Shown piece by piece: positions 52,320 to 64,000 of a DNA stretch of 64,000 bases. The stretch spans positions 1-64,000 of the forward strand of contig MU404115.1 in the NCBI GenBank assembly GCA_022695795.1. The letters are read 5' to 3'. Under the pieces are notes generated by a model. It saw only the letters and a list, made by a program, of their open reading frames with translations. It did no database searches and had not been told where the DNA came from. Source of the stretch: Biscogniauxia marginata (lineage: Eukaryota; Ascomycota; Sordariomycetes; Xylariales; Xylariaceae). Every line of letters starts with the position of its first letter. Positions within the stretch are counted from its first letter, which is position 1. The position numbers and the translations under genes were made by a program.

Positions 52320-54778
52320 GACGGATCGCGCTCCCGAGGAGAGTGTTTGGTGCTCTGGAGTCTTTGTTTTCTTCTCGTCTGTTGTTTGTTGTCTATTGTC
52401 TGTTTTTTTCCCCTGGGGGTTTTGTTCTCGGCCTGGCTAGGTTCCGGGTTGTAGGATTAGTGAATAGGCGGGAGAGCGCGGCATCCGGATCGATTGGTGT
52501 GTAATTGTGTGTGTGTTAAGTATTGTGTTACAGCTTTGGTTGTGAAACTCGTGGGGACGTCCAAGGCAACCGCTAAACTTGTAATGAGGCAAGGCAAGGC
52601 TTAATTGAACCAGCTGAAATGACTGTCTGGTTTATTAAGATTTCTCGGAATTATTGCATAGCGATGTCCACTGCTTTCCCGTATTGTAAGTCGCACCGCA
52701 CGGGCAATTTCCTCTAACTTTAGGTCAACCCCTTCCTCTCCCTCTCTTAACTTTCCCCCTATTTTCGATATTATCGTATTAATATTAATTTTCAAAGCTA
52801 TGTTATACGCAATCGCATCATTCATTGTGTCCTGTTCTTTTTTATTTATATTCTCGAGTTGCCGGTTTCGAGACTAATCCGAACGGGGGGCCTTGAATCG
52901 ACGATCCTTGCTTATCTGAACCTAGTACCTAATGGGCCCCCTATGGAGGCCAAGCATATTGCAGTACGAATTAGTACTCAATTGAATAATAAATAAGCTT
53001 AAAACCTCCAAACTGTAGCGTGACGCAACAAGAACATTTGAACTGACGGGGGCTCATACGTAAAACTTGACATAAACAATCTCCGGGCTCGGGATATCAA
53101 ACAAAGCAAAGCAAAGTAAAGCAAAAGAATCGTCATGCAGGTGATATTTAGCGCAGATGATCAGCTACCGAGAAAACTACAATAGCCATCTTCATGCAAT
53201 CGGACATATTACTTACGGTGTCTCTTGCTTACGTAGTACCTAGGCTCTTAGTAACTGATGTACCTATATATACACGTATTCCGTATACATATACACCAAA
53301 AGATGACAAGGTGGAAACCCTGGATAGAAAAGAAAAAGAAGCAATGGGGATCATTCAACTCATCCCACTCCTTCGCATCACCTTCCTTCCTACTTATTAT
53401 TCTTCCCGAGTCTACCGCGTACTCGGAGAAACTCAGGCCCTGATACCATCTTGTCTACGCTCACTTTCCAACTTTCGTCCCCACCCGCTCCTTTCCCTCC
53501 CAGTCTAGCTGACTAACACCGACGATTCCGACGATGCCGACGATCTATAACAGCCCACGCTTTTAAGGGGTGGTCTTTTCCTTCCAGCATTCACCTCTGT
53601 GACCAGTATATAACCCTATATATATGCAAACATATATACACCTATATATACCTACCTACACAGTAATCTACTACTACCCTATTTAGCCTACGGCTACAAT
53701 GCGGTGGGCCTCACTCCGGCGCGGGCAAACCCCAACCCCCAACCGGGCCGGCGCTACCTACACCCACCCAGTGGTCCCCCAACCCGACCTTAGGTAGGTA
53801 CCTAACTGAACCCCTCTCCCCCATTTTGCAGCCAAGCCAAAAAGGAAGCGGGTCACCCAGAAGCACGCGAGCAAGGCCGGTAGACAGAGGCCATTTTCAC
53901 GGCAATTGAGGTCCCGGAGGAGAGAAGGGAGGTTGGGGGGTTGGGGGGGGAGGGGGGGGGGGGGGGAACAAAAGAAGAATTTCTCTCAGTTGAATCCCCT
54001 CCCAAGATGACAAGATATGGAGGGACGTGAACAAATAGATATACCTATGTATACCTGCTTGACCTAGTAAGTCTTGAAGGGGATTATGAGTAGTAAACTT
54101 CTTGGGGGCAGAAAGGGGGGGGGTAAGGAGAGGGGGAGGGGATGATTCTTTTTTTTCTCTCCCTCTCTAGCTTCAAAGTCCTTCAGGGGGGTTAAAGAGG
54201 GGTCCCCTCCTTCGAACCCCTCCCCCCTTATTTCCTATCGCTCGGTACTTACTCTTGGTATATACCATCCCCCCTTCCTTCCTCCTCTCCTCCCTCGGCT
54301 TCGTGGGGATCATCTTTATGTGTGTGCTGTACGTATCTATCTTAGGTAGGTAAGTAGAATGTGTTCTTATGCCGCGCGTTCCAAGGTTTCGAGGTAAATA
54401 AGGGGAGCAGAGCAGGGTAGGGTAGGTACATACCGAGATGATCATATGAGCTTAGTACATATGTAACTATAGTCGACTTTCGAAGATCGTTCAAAGTCCT
54501 CCCCTTGCTGTTTTCGGTATCGGTAGTGGTTTTTTTGGTTTTGTTTTTTTTCTCTTTCCGTTTCTTTCCTTTTTCCTTTCTTCCTTCTCTCCTCCCGTTC
54601 CTGAATCAAGTATCTTGATTCTCTCTCACCATTGGCTTTGCTTGCTTGCCTTGTCGTACTTTTCCTATTCCTACCATCAGTGAATATATAGGTATCCGAG
54701 TACCTAGTCTTTCCCTCTTCCTCCGAGCTAATAGTAAAATAAAAATAAAATAAAATAAAACCCCTCCCGTCCGTCCCG
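52320..54778. other. Intergenic, 2.46 kb, divergent promoters and G/C runs
   Basis: Lies between the SNARE gene start (minus) and the MetE-like gene (plus). Contains the G-run cluster at 53935-53966, further G runs near 54114-54140, a T-rich leader (54527-54600) and copies of the TAGGTA motif (53787-53804, 54343-54352). No gene. Confidence 0.6.
53935..53966 (+). other. Run of guanines with G-quadruplex potential
   Basis: Three G tracts of 6, 8 and 15 bases separated by TT and A (53935-53940, 53943-53950, 53952-53966). The count meets the usual G3+ pattern for a quadruplex on the plus strand. It lies about 0.8 kb upstream of the MetE-like gene. Assembly errors are common in such runs. Confidence 0.6.
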
Positions 54779-55969
54779 ATGCCTCTCCCCGCGGGCGTCT
54801 ACCGCGCCGACCACGTCGGCTCGCTCCTGCGGCCGAAGGAGCTCCTCGCGGCGCGGGAGCAGGCGGCGTCGGGCGAGATCACGGCGGCGCAGCTGCGCGA
54901 GGCCGAGGACCTGTACATCGCTTCGGCCGTGTCGAAGCAGATCGCCGCGGGTCTGCGGTCCGTCACCGACGGCGAGTTCCGCCGGCAGTGGTTCCACGTC
55001 GACTTCCTGCGGCACCTGGCCGGCGTCGAGCTGCGCGGCAACTTGGCCTCGACGCACTCCAGCGTCGACGGCACCACGCCCCCTCGCCTCGTCGTCGTCG
55101 ACAAGATCGCCCACCCCAAGCCCATCCAGGTCGACGACTACCGGTACCTCCAGTCGCGGATCGCCGCCGAGGCGGCGCAGCAAGGCCAGGGGGAGGGGGA
55201 GGGAGAAGGCGAGAAGAAGAAGAACACCATCACGGGCAAGGTCTGTATCCCCTCGCCGACCATGGTGCACTTCCGCAACAGCCGCGACACCATCGACGAG
55301 CGCGCGTACCCGTCGCTGGAGCCCGACTTCTTCGACGACCTGGCGCGCGTCTTCCGCGAGGAGCTCGCGGACCTGTACGCGGCGGGGGCGCGGTTCGTGC
55401 AGCTGGACGACACGAACCTCGCGTACCTGTGCGACCCGCAGATGCGGGCCGAGGCGGAGGAGCGGCACGCGGGCGACGCCGACGCGCTCACGCGGCAGTA
55501 CGCGGCGCTCATCAACGCGGCCGTGTCGGGGCGCCCCGCCGACCTCAAGGTCGGCATCCACCTCTGCCGCGGGAACCACCGGTCGCGCTGGTTCGCGCAG
55601 GGCGGGTACGAGCCCGTCGCCGAGGTGCTCTTCCGCGACCTCGACGTCGACGCCTACTTCCTCGAGTACGACGACGCGCGGTCGGGCGACTTCTCGCCGC
55701 TGCGGCACCTGCCCCCCGGCAAGACCGTCGTGCTGGGCGTCATGAGCAGCAAGGCGGGCGCGCTCGACGACCGCGCCGAGGTCGTCCGCCGCCTGCACGA
55801 GGCCGCCGCCCACTGCCCCCGCGGGCTCGACCAGCTCTGCCTCTCGCACCAGTGCGGCTTCAGCTCCACGTCCGAGGGCAACGAGCTCTCCGAGGAGGAG
55901 CAGTGGGCCAAGATCCGCCTCGAGGTCGACATCGCGAAGGAGGTCTGGGGCGAGGACCTCTCGGTTTAG
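54779..55969 (+). CDS. MetE C-terminal-domain-like (cobalamin-independent methionine synthase family) protein
   Basis: An intronless 396-aa protein that matches the C-terminal catalytic half of MetE and stand-alone relatives such as bacterial YxjG/YxjH, not the roughly 760-aa Met6. It starts MPLPAGVYRADHVGSLLRP, with the early D-HVGSLLRP motif, then SVTDGEFRRQWFHVDF. The zinc-ligand regions are present: HLCRGNHRSRW (His and Cys), YFLEYDDARSGDF (Glu) and CLSHQCGFSST (Cys). QLDDTNLAYLCDPQ contains substrate-region acidic residues. It probably transfers a methyl group to a thiol in the cytosol; the acceptor and methyl donor are unknown. An insertion, EGEGEGEKKKN, at about residues 140-150 is low complexity. 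The gene is strongly GC-biased at third positions, like the nearby SNARE exon 2, so high GC alone does not prove recent transfer. Confidence 0.85.
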   Translation: MPLPAGVYRADHVGSLLRPKELLAAREQAASGEITAAQLREAEDLYIASAVSKQIAAGLRSVTDGEFRRQWFHVDFLRHLAGVELRGNLASTHSSVDGTTPPRLVVVDKIAHPKPIQVDDYRYLQSRIAAEAAQQGQGEGEGEGEKKKNTITGKVCIPSPTMVHFRNSRDTIDERAYPSLEPDFFDDLARVFREELADLYAAGARFVQLDDTNLAYLCDPQMRAEAEERHAGDADALTRQYAALINAAVSGRPADLKVGIHLCRGNHRSRWFAQGGYEPVAEVLFRDLDVDAYFLEYDDARSGDFSPLRHLPPGKTVVLGVMSSKAGALDDRAEVVRRLHEAAAHCPRGLDQLCLSHQCGFSSTSEGNELSEEEQWAKIRLEVDIAKEVWGEDLSV

Positions 55970-57260
55970 GAGAAGAAAGAAAGAAAGAAAGAATAAGAAA
56001 AGGGAGAAAACAAGAGGGGTGAAGGGTTTGACGGATGGAGAGAGGGTTGATGCGGATATACACGGCTGCAACATGTGAAGCAAGCAAGGTGAAGAGATTT
56101 CAGGGTGTTTGCTGTCCTCTTCAACAGTGGGATTTGATTTACAAAATACCGGGTTTCGATTCATTTCGGACGTAAAAGACATAAGGGGACAGGGGAATTT
56201 TGAAGTGTACATAAGACACCTACATATTTACATTACCTTAGGTATATATCGGTGTAGATGAGAGGTTATCACCAGCATGGGCATTGGGGGGAGCGATGAA
56301 CGTATGATCAAATGGGTAAATGGAATGGACGGATTACAACAGTTGTGGCGGGATGAGGGGGGGTATGCATCTCACGCTTGGGATCGGAGAATGCGGTGAC
56401 GACGGTTACGCAGTATAGCAAGTAGCAGGCAGGAGTCTATTCCGTATACATGAGCTCAACGCCCATGTTTCTTACACAAGAGTTGAAGGCGATCACAAAA
56501 GCAATAAACCAATGAACCAACGAAATGGCAGTATCGGAGCATCATCAATTATCTATCTTTGATCTCCCCCCAAACCGTCAGGTCATATTTTACAAACATT
56601 CCGTCCCCCCCTAACCACTTAACCGAACCATGTCATTATTCCCTTCCCGGAGCCCAGCCCCCCAACCTGGCACATAAAGCCCTCTGGGCTGCTTTTCTGC
56701 AGCGTACAGTGTCATCACGTCTTAAGGAGGAACCCACAGTCCCGTGTGTGACGAAGAAAAGAAAGGGAAAATAGGGGGGTGTTGAAATAACGGTGAAAAG
56801 GTCAGGACTTTTTTTTTGCTTTCTCCTAGACTCCGGAACGCCCGAAAGTTGCAGGCTGACAAGAACCATTTGAGCTTTCTGTAAATACAACCTGAGTCCT
56901 TCGACGTGGTCGTAGGTAATCAGGCGTATCTCAAATGCCAGCCTTGCAGGTCGTATAGCCGGCCGCATGTAACTTCCGCAGACAATCGTGGAGCGTCATT
57001 GGCGAGAATGACTGGAAACATCTCAACCGAATATAAGCATAAAAGGATTCAGATTTTGTACACTATGGGGGAGTGCTCCGCCCTAGACGTCAACGAGACG
57101 TCCTGGAAAAGTATAGTACGTGAAAGTGAAGAAGGTATCGGAGACATCAAGTATCCCAGGCGTGCCGTCTAAAGGTGTAAATAACTGGCCGTATTAATCG
57201 ATCAAATCGTGACATTAAGGAACCCGGGCATACGATGTCGGCATTAGTATCACGGCACGA
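55970..57260. other. Intergenic between convergent genes
   Basis: The 3' regions of the MetE-like gene and the KH-protein gene meet here. A GAAA-rich run follows the MetE-like stop (about 55971-55995). Short open stretches (56559-56774, 56906-57172) are not protein-like. Confidence 0.6.
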
Positions 57261-59187
57261 TTAAGCACCAGGCGGTTTAGGCATCTCGCCAGCAGGTGCG
57301 CCGCCTGCTTGCTGTTGTTGGGCTAGGGCCTGATACCACAGGGCCAGGTAAGCCTGATAGCCACCATCTTTATACAAGTCAGCTTCATTCAAGGGACATT
57401 CGTGTTTCCACAAACACAGTCTAGACTTACACATAGCATATGGATCAGCTCCGCCGTTGGCAGCCGCGGGAGGTGCAGCATCAGCAGCATTTGACGGATT
57501 GCTTGCGGTCTGCGGAGTGTAGTTGGGATTATCCCAGTCACGGCGGGTCTGGTTCCGACCGCCACGGGCACCACCTCCACCTCCACCGTTGGTATTCTTC
57601 TGTCGCTGGATCATTGTTAGAATATCACGGGGCCAGCTATCCATACACCGATTGCTTACCACTGCGTCAACCTTGTCCTCTATGGCCTGCTTGGCTCTGT
57701 TAATGGCGTCACGGGATCCAACTAAGCCGATCTCACGTTCTACTTCACCAGGACCGGAAGACTGGGAGACATTGATCTTGCAGCCAGTGGAATTCTGCAT
57801 CTCTCGGATGGTCTCGCCACCCTTGCCAATGATCATACCGACAGCCTCAGATGGAACGTATATAGAGTCATTGATCTTCTCGCCGCCACCTTGGGCGCTG
57901 TCGCGACTATGGTCACTCTTCTGTGGGCGATTCTTGTTACCATCGTTGTTATTGTTGACATTTCGACTATCACTGTCGACAATCTCCAGAATGAGCTCCT
58001 TGGCTTGAGCTGCGGCATTCTGGGGGCCGATAAGGTTGACAGGACGCAAGCCATTCACGCTCTTAGATTCACCAACGATGTTGATGTGGCAGCCACTGCG
58101 TTCTTGGAGATCTCTAATTGTCTCGCCGCCACGGCCGATAATGAGGCCAACAGTACGATCAGGAACCATGATTTGCATGCAGTCTTCGCCTTCTCGCAGA
58201 GTGGCAGGTACGGGAACAGCAGCAGCGGCGGCGGCGGCAGGACGGCCGGCATGCTGCGGCTTATCAAGGCCGGCCCGCGCAATAGCACCCATACCACTGT
58301 CTTCGATAATTCTATTAATCGAAGCCTTAGCTTCAGCACGTCTAGCACGAGGACCAGTGATTTTGCATTGGCGGAAAGGACCAGGCTCGCTTGGGGGCGA
58401 GATGAATTGCACTCTGCATCCAGTCTCAGACTCAACTCTTCTGAGGTTCTCGCCCTGTCTTCCAATGATCAGACCAACCAGACTCGACTCAATTTCGATC
58501 ATTTCGGTGTCGTCATCTCCACCTCGGTCACGGCCATTTGCGCCACGAGGAGAAAAGGTGCCAGAAGATCGACCACGCAAACCAGGCGACACGGAACGAT
58601 CGCGACCAAAATCATGAGAATGAGTACCATGGTCATCACGTCGTTCATCTCTGTAAGGGTTGAAGTTGTCACGAAAGGCATCACGGCGCGCAGCTGGGGA
58701 GCGCGAGCGAGATCTATAATGTCTGGCATCGGCAGCACGAGAGTCATGCGACGGATACGCGCCACCAGGCGGTCGCTCATACGATGTTAATCCCTTCTCA
58801 GCGGCATAGGCCTTGGCCTGCGAAATAGCATCGGCAAAACTGACAGTACCAGAGTTGACAGGTTTGATGGCACTCAAATCAAGGTTCCCACTTGCCGACG
58901 GCTGTGGGAGGGGATAAGCCCCAGTTGCATATGGCATAGGTTGAGTTGCAGGAGGCATGGTCGGAGGATATGCGCTAGGAGTATGGGTCTGCTGGTAGCC
59001 GGGGGCTGGATGAGGCGGTTGAGTCTGCGTCGGTGTCGTGGCAGGGTTTCGCTGGGCTGCTATAGAAGAGGGAAGAAGTATCGGTCAGAGGCGATTTAAC
59101 AATCGTGACAGCAATTCATGGAGGGGGGGGTAAATGGTACAAACCTAGAGCAGCGAGGATGGTCTGGATGTCGGGAACCTCAGCCAT
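57261..59187 (-). CDS. Triple KH-domain RNA/DNA-binding protein (FUBP-like)
   Basis: Model: complement(join(57261..57367,57431..57605,57660..59059,59145..59187)), 574 aa, with three introns of 85, 54 and 63 nt. Exon 1 encodes MAEVPDIQTILAAL only. Three KH domains follow at about residues 200-270, 310-380 and 415-485, each with the GxxG loop: GLIIGRQGENLRRV, GLIIGRGGETIRDL and GMIIGKGGETIREM. The N-terminal part has Arg/Ser-rich stretches (RSRSRSPAARR); the end has a Gly-rich segment, then DPYAMYGGYQAYLALWYQ and a Gln-rich tail, the Tyr-rich motif of far-upstream-element-binding proteins. Such proteins bind single-stranded RNA or DNA in nuclear transcription and splicing. Introns 2 and 3 have good branch sites (TTCTAAC, AGCTGAC); joining across intron 3 restores the Tyr motif. 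Both are multiples of three without stops. Confidence 0.88.
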
Positions 59188-62100
59188 TGTGCCGAAACAA
59201 TGTCGAATCTGTCGTGGGAACTTCTGCAGGGTGAATGTCTTTGGCGCCGAGATGTTGCAAGGTATGGGAAACTAGACGTAGCAGGACAAAGAAATAGATT
59301 TCAGTCGGGGCAGAATGCACAGCAGAGTGTCGCAGTTCATGCAGATGGACCAAGTGTACGTCAGTTCAAGTGAGGAGAGATGTGGGCAAAACAGCAGGCT
59401 GTGAGCTTGTGTGGTCTTCTCGACGTTCAGAATGAATCAGATTAAATTGACTGCCGACAAATATGCACAACAAGCGCAACAAAAGTCTGCGGTCGCATTC
59501 AATGGTGGTATTCAACCTTCTCTCTTCCGCTCTCTCTCTCTTGACAACTAGAACAGGCGGGTGGAGAGCCAGAGGGGAGAGAAGAAGCCCCGGTCAATTC
59601 ACTGAACCCTTTTCAATGGCGATTGAGCGCGCGTCGGCATTAGATAGAATCCTTACTTCCAGGGGGACAAGAGAAATCGCCTTTACCACGGAATCACGGA
59701 TGGAGAGGGGGGGAGAAGATGGATTGTACTGCTCGCGAATGGGATTGGGTGTGTGAGTTGTGTGGGTGAGTGTGTGAAGGGAGAGGCAAGGTAGGAAAAA
59801 AAAAGTGTGATGATGTGGTGAAAGGTGTTCGCGCTGGGGCCGCTGCTGGCAGATGGCAGAGTTTGATTTTGTCAGGGTCGATGCAAGCAAGCTTTGTCCG
59901 GAGCTAGACTGTTTCCGTTCTAGAACAATTGATAATCCCTTTGTATCTCGGGCGTCCTGCTTGCTGAACAGCTGCTGCCAGCTGCATGCCCCTTTCCTTC
60001 CCGGCAGGTACAAGTACCTACCTTAGGTACCTGGGAAGAATGCAGGTAGTGGAACAATCACGTCCAAGGTATTTCAGTAGCACTGGATTAAGCACCTTGG
60101 TACCTCGGCATCATCTACCTAGGGACAATGGGATGGATGGGAAATGAATTAGACAATTACCTAGGTACGGTCAATAATTAAATCGATCCTTATTCCACAG
60201 ATACTCTTATGGACGTAATAAGTCCACTCACCACCGGTAGGCACATGCTAAAATGAATAATACCTACATACCTAATGCAATGACTCTCCTCCGAGGTCAC
60301 GAGAGCTTGAGAACTTGAAAGCATTCCATCCATCCTCTGTCCAGTTGCACGTGAGACAACCCGGGCTGCACGCAGTTATCGTCAGAGACATCCAAGTGAT
60401 CCCTTAGAAATCTGAGAAGATCAATTTCAAATCCACATCCGTCAGGGCTGCTCGGATGGATCTACCTGCACTACCTAAGGTTACGTGAATTAATTTGGTA
60501 CCGCGCAGACGGGGTCGTACGTGAGATCCTCTCGTGAAACAGCCACATCCGGTAGAGAGATTTCAAACCCCACAGCACATCAGTATGTCTGTGTTAGTAT
60601 CTAGGTACCATTGGTAGCATTATATGAGAAGCTCCTAGCCAATATCTCTAGTCTTACGCCTTGTATCGGAGGTCATTTAGCTTTCATGTTCGAGATCTGA
60701 TGTTCCAAGTCTTGAAGATCCTGTAATTACTTATTCCCCCCGACTTACAGGAGATGGACTCGCTGAGGAAGGGGGGATTTATAATTAGATAGAATTTTGA
60801 ATAACAGGACGTCCGCTAATCAATGCGAGCTGGCTTATAACCGTACATACCTTATACCAGGTATTTGTGCCATGATTGCCAAGGCCATACCTCAAACGTA
60901 GTGCAAGTCCTGTCACAGAAAAAAAACGCATATATCCCAACTTAAGATCCCGAGAGACATATTATGTCAGAGCAACCGACATTGCCTGAATTATACCATC
61001 ACGATTTATGCCGCCATAACCCAAATTTTATTACCGGCTTCTGGGATCGTAGCTACCGTCAACGCCGGAGCCAAGACGAACATATCAGCATCTAGGCTTT
61101 GGAATGGCAGGATTCCTCAGACATTAACCGGTCAGCAACTACATATGATTCTCCATATAGAGCGCTTAAAAAGTCTAGTGTCAGCGTCCCATCATGAGCA
61201 AAATATTCATCATACACGGCCAAGTCACCAGCTTCCTCCATACGAGTCTATCCACTCGGAAGTTTCCTAGTGTGCCTGCTGAGGCACCAGAACCTCTCTC
61301 AAATTCCTAAGATTCTCCACGATGATCTATTCTAGAGGGCCACAGCAGAGGAAACTAAATAGATTGTAGCTTTGTATAATATAAACCCTTTCTTTTAGGG
61401 GAGAGGTCAAGTTTCTCACCCTTAAGATCTTTTTTTGGTATGTCTTCCGCAAGATTAGCACACCTGCTACAGTTCAGAAAGGGTTTACTCACAATTGCAA
61501 GGTGGTACAGTATATCCAAGAGCATTGCCGATGTATAAAGAAGTAGGATGGATAACTAAACCAAACAAGGAAAGAAGAAGCCACGGAGAGTTCAACATGG
61601 GATAACTAAAACAACACTGTCTACCTACATAGCATATACAATCCAGAAAGAGATTGGTAATAAGGCTGTGGCGTGACCCGAATAATTAATCTACCTCGAG
61701 TCTACAGGCTCCTTGCTAACCAGCGAGGCAGAGAAATACGTGGCAGAAAACATCCTGATTAGAATTACATGAAATAGTGTTATCACTGACATATTGATTC
61801 TATGGTCTCTAACAGGTAACTAATCTACCTCTCGGACTCCATGGTATATATCTATATCGCACTTCTCCCATTCCCTTTCCCCTTAATCAACCCATTTTCT
61901 AGCTTCGCACACCGATTGCATCGTCAATGCAAGCTCATACACAGGACAGGACAAGCGGGTGCCGGCTCCGAGCATTGTCCTGGGGGCACGACATCGTCGC
62001 ACGACATCTCGGGAAACCCGCATAAGTCAGGACCGGGTCTGATTCTGTCTCTAGTAGTCTGGTCTAGGCCGGTCTTCTTGAAGGAAAGAGAGGCGGGGAG

Positions 62101-64000
62101 AGAGAGAGAGCGAGAGAGAACAGAGGAATTGTAGGTATACCTATGATACAAGGCCCCCCCTTTCCCCAAGTACACAGCTGCGATGTATTACTAGTATATA
62201 TCACTGTGAACAGACGTCTTACATGTAAACTTAGATCTAGGTAAGGTAACAGCATCTACGTACTGCCTTGGTTGATAGGAAATAAGCGATGGCCAATAGT
62301 TCCAACTCAGCAAAGAAGTAAATCTAGAGGAAAGTTAAAGCTCATGTTTCTAGTCTCTCCCTTCCCCCGGCATCTAGATCTACGCATCTAAATTTTTATT
62401 TTACTTTTTCTTGTGAACTTTATCTATCCGCATGATTCATCAATTTAGTTGACGTCTTTCTCGCCTTCAATTTTGCTCACTTACCGTCGTACACAGCAGT
62501 AACCTTGCACACAAGTAAGAAGACGAGGCTACACAGACAACATAGGACGGACACACACAAAAGGGGTTACGCAAGGCTACCTACATGTAGTTAATATGTA
62601 GGTAGGTAACCTCAGCTCGTACTTTGACCGGAGGGGACACCGCATTTCCATGCACCCACCTACCTACATGTATTCACCTGCAGTAGGGTCGCCAGCCTAG
62701 GTATGCAGAATACCTGCACGTAGCTGAATACGGAAACAATAGGAACAGGGTCTAGTGCAGTCTAGAGCAGAATATTAACCTAATATATACCCTACTCCCA
62801 AGTCTACCTAACAGGTAGGGCCCACAACAGCAGCAGCAAGCAGAAGAAACAAAAAAAACCCTACCAAATTCCAATGAACCGGCAAGGCATCTAGGTCCAG
62901 ATCCAGGATTCATCAACGTCTAGCCCTCCGTCCGCCCCCCCTTTTTTCCCACTCTGGATCATCCTACCCTACCGACTCTGCATGCTTTCCACCGCGCATT
63001 CCCTCAAGTCACATGATTGGGGACGAGAGTCGTAAGGTGGTTAGGTACCTATGTATGCATGTATATGTACGTACGTTTTTTTTTTAAAATATACTTATGC
63101 GAGATACACGTTACTTGCGTATGTACCTAAATGATCGAAGAAATATGGGTTTGATGGATACAAAGCTGAAGGTTTAGCAAAGCAACGTGGTGGTACATCT
63201 CGCGAGACACTTGTTCGGCGCCCACATGATTTTCTCAAACTCATTCGTTCGTTCGTTCAGTCAGTTCCGAGCGAGAAAGCGAGCAAGAGAGAGAAGGGCG
63301 AGGGAGGAAGATCTTGAGGGACGAACGATAGATAGGTAATACTCAACCTACGAGGATGTCCAAGTAATAACTTTCTCAAGTTCTTAGACACATTACATGA
63401 CATGTACCTGACTTAAACCCTCCTAAGCTCAACCCGAGATAATTCGTTACAAAATATCTTACCTGCCTAGATAGATAGGTAGATAACTCCTGTTATAAGC
63501 AAGTTGTAGATAAGATAATCATGAATTCAAGGAACGTAGATATCAAATCAACCTCCACCTAACCTCCAGAATCAACATATCTCAGAAATATCCCATACCA
63601 AATTAATCCCAAAACTTGAAACATGAAGAAACACACATCTAAGACATAGTCAAACACACATATACCAATACCGGTATATAATAATAGCGAGACGCGAAAT
63701 ATCTCCTAAACTAGGTACTTAATCTCGTTCCATTTCCCTAACATTGAATCTTACCTGCCTAACCGTCTCGCATAGCGAGAAGGAAAACGGTTTCTTTTTT
63801 TGATTACAACACTCTCGAAAACGACTCTCTATCTCATTTTCGTATCCCCAACCCAGGAAATTCGAAGGAATTAGGGAACATAAACCCCGGTAGTCAAACC
63901 ACGAAAGGAATTTATCGGTTGAAGCGTCAATCATGTGTATAATTCTTCATTTCTCTCCACACCGGAAACCGTCGCTAGCTATAACACACACATAAAGATA
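59188..64000. other. Gene-free 4.8-kb region rich in TACCTAGGTA-type palindromes
   Basis: The first few hundred bases are the promoter and leader of the KH-protein gene. Beyond about 60000 I see no gene on either strand, only short frames. Palindromic GTACCTAGGTAC/TAGGTACCTA-type words recur (for example 60012-60033, 60160-60168, 60600-60608, 62580-62610, 62660-62675, 62697-62705, 62800-62815, 63040-63050, 63463-63485). A GA run lies at 62098-62120. A gene could lie just beyond 64000. Confidence 0.6.

Noticed and set aside
54728..56212. A 494-residue open frame on the minus strand across the MetE-like gene
   Set aside because: It is the GC-rich antisense shadow of 54779-55969. It is dominated by Arg, Val, Leu and Ala repeats and has no motif, while the plus strand has all MetE-family motifs.
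1..64000. CRISPR arrays, rRNA or tRNA genes
   Set aside because: I looked for regularly spaced direct repeats and for GTTCGA-type T-arm signals with a matching acceptor stem. The GTTCGA hits that I found (for example 18648, 45558, 52312) lack a cloverleaf or lie in genes.

Overview
The window looks like nuclear DNA of a filamentous ascomycete (Pezizomycotina, most likely Sordariomycetes). The evidence is short 46-223 nt GT-AG introns, one GC-AG intron, a Zn(II)2Cys6 regulator, a Prm1 fusion protein, a Pex14-like docking protein of the filamentous-fungal type, and a compartmented genome. About 11 kb of very AT-rich DNA damaged in the manner of RIP (repeat-induced point mutation, C to T at CpA) adjoins ordinary gene DNA. 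I could not run any search. Intron boundaries come from splice sites, frame arithmetic and protein continuity.

1-10.9 kb: a graveyard of Ty3/Gypsy chromoviruses on the minus strand. A gag-pol relic (2243-10065) keeps a recognisable zinc knuckle, RT YLDD box, RNase H DHKNL-like box, integrase and chromodomain. To its left is a fragment of a second copy (260-2242). Three LTRs share TGTNACGAA...TTCGTAACA-type ends. The 3' part of both copies also carries a decayed coiled-coil frame on the opposite strand. A 206-bp undamaged solo LTR with a perfect 5-bp target duplication sits inside the damaged element.

10.9-15.3 kb: an island of normal composition between AT-rich blocks. It holds a broken MFS drug-transporter gene and an intact AflR-like zinc-cluster regulator, probably the remains of a secondary-metabolite cluster.

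15.3-26.3 kb: sparse accessory DNA. It has a decayed minus-strand fragment, a membrane protein with a J-like C-terminus, a small secreted four-cysteine protein, an inverted pair of Copia-type LTRs, a secreted FAD-dependent amine-oxidase-like enzyme, and about 3 kb without a gene.

26.3-59.2 kb: mostly core genes. In order: an acidic nuclear-type protein with two SUMO-interaction-like motifs (-), Ies2 of the INO80 remodeller (-), a Pex14-like peroxisomal docking protein (+), Prm1 (-), an unknown 219-aa protein (-), a TPR-DUF4470 protein (-), a coiled-coil protein (+), a small mitochondrial hydrophilic protein (+), a Qc-SNARE of the Syn8 type (-), a MetE C-terminal-domain-like protein (+), and a three-KH RNA-binding protein (-). 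The genes have separate promoters and no operon-like layout.

59.2-64 kb: gene-free as far as I can see, rich in copies of a TACCTAGGTA-type palindrome. I found no tRNA, rRNA or CRISPR.
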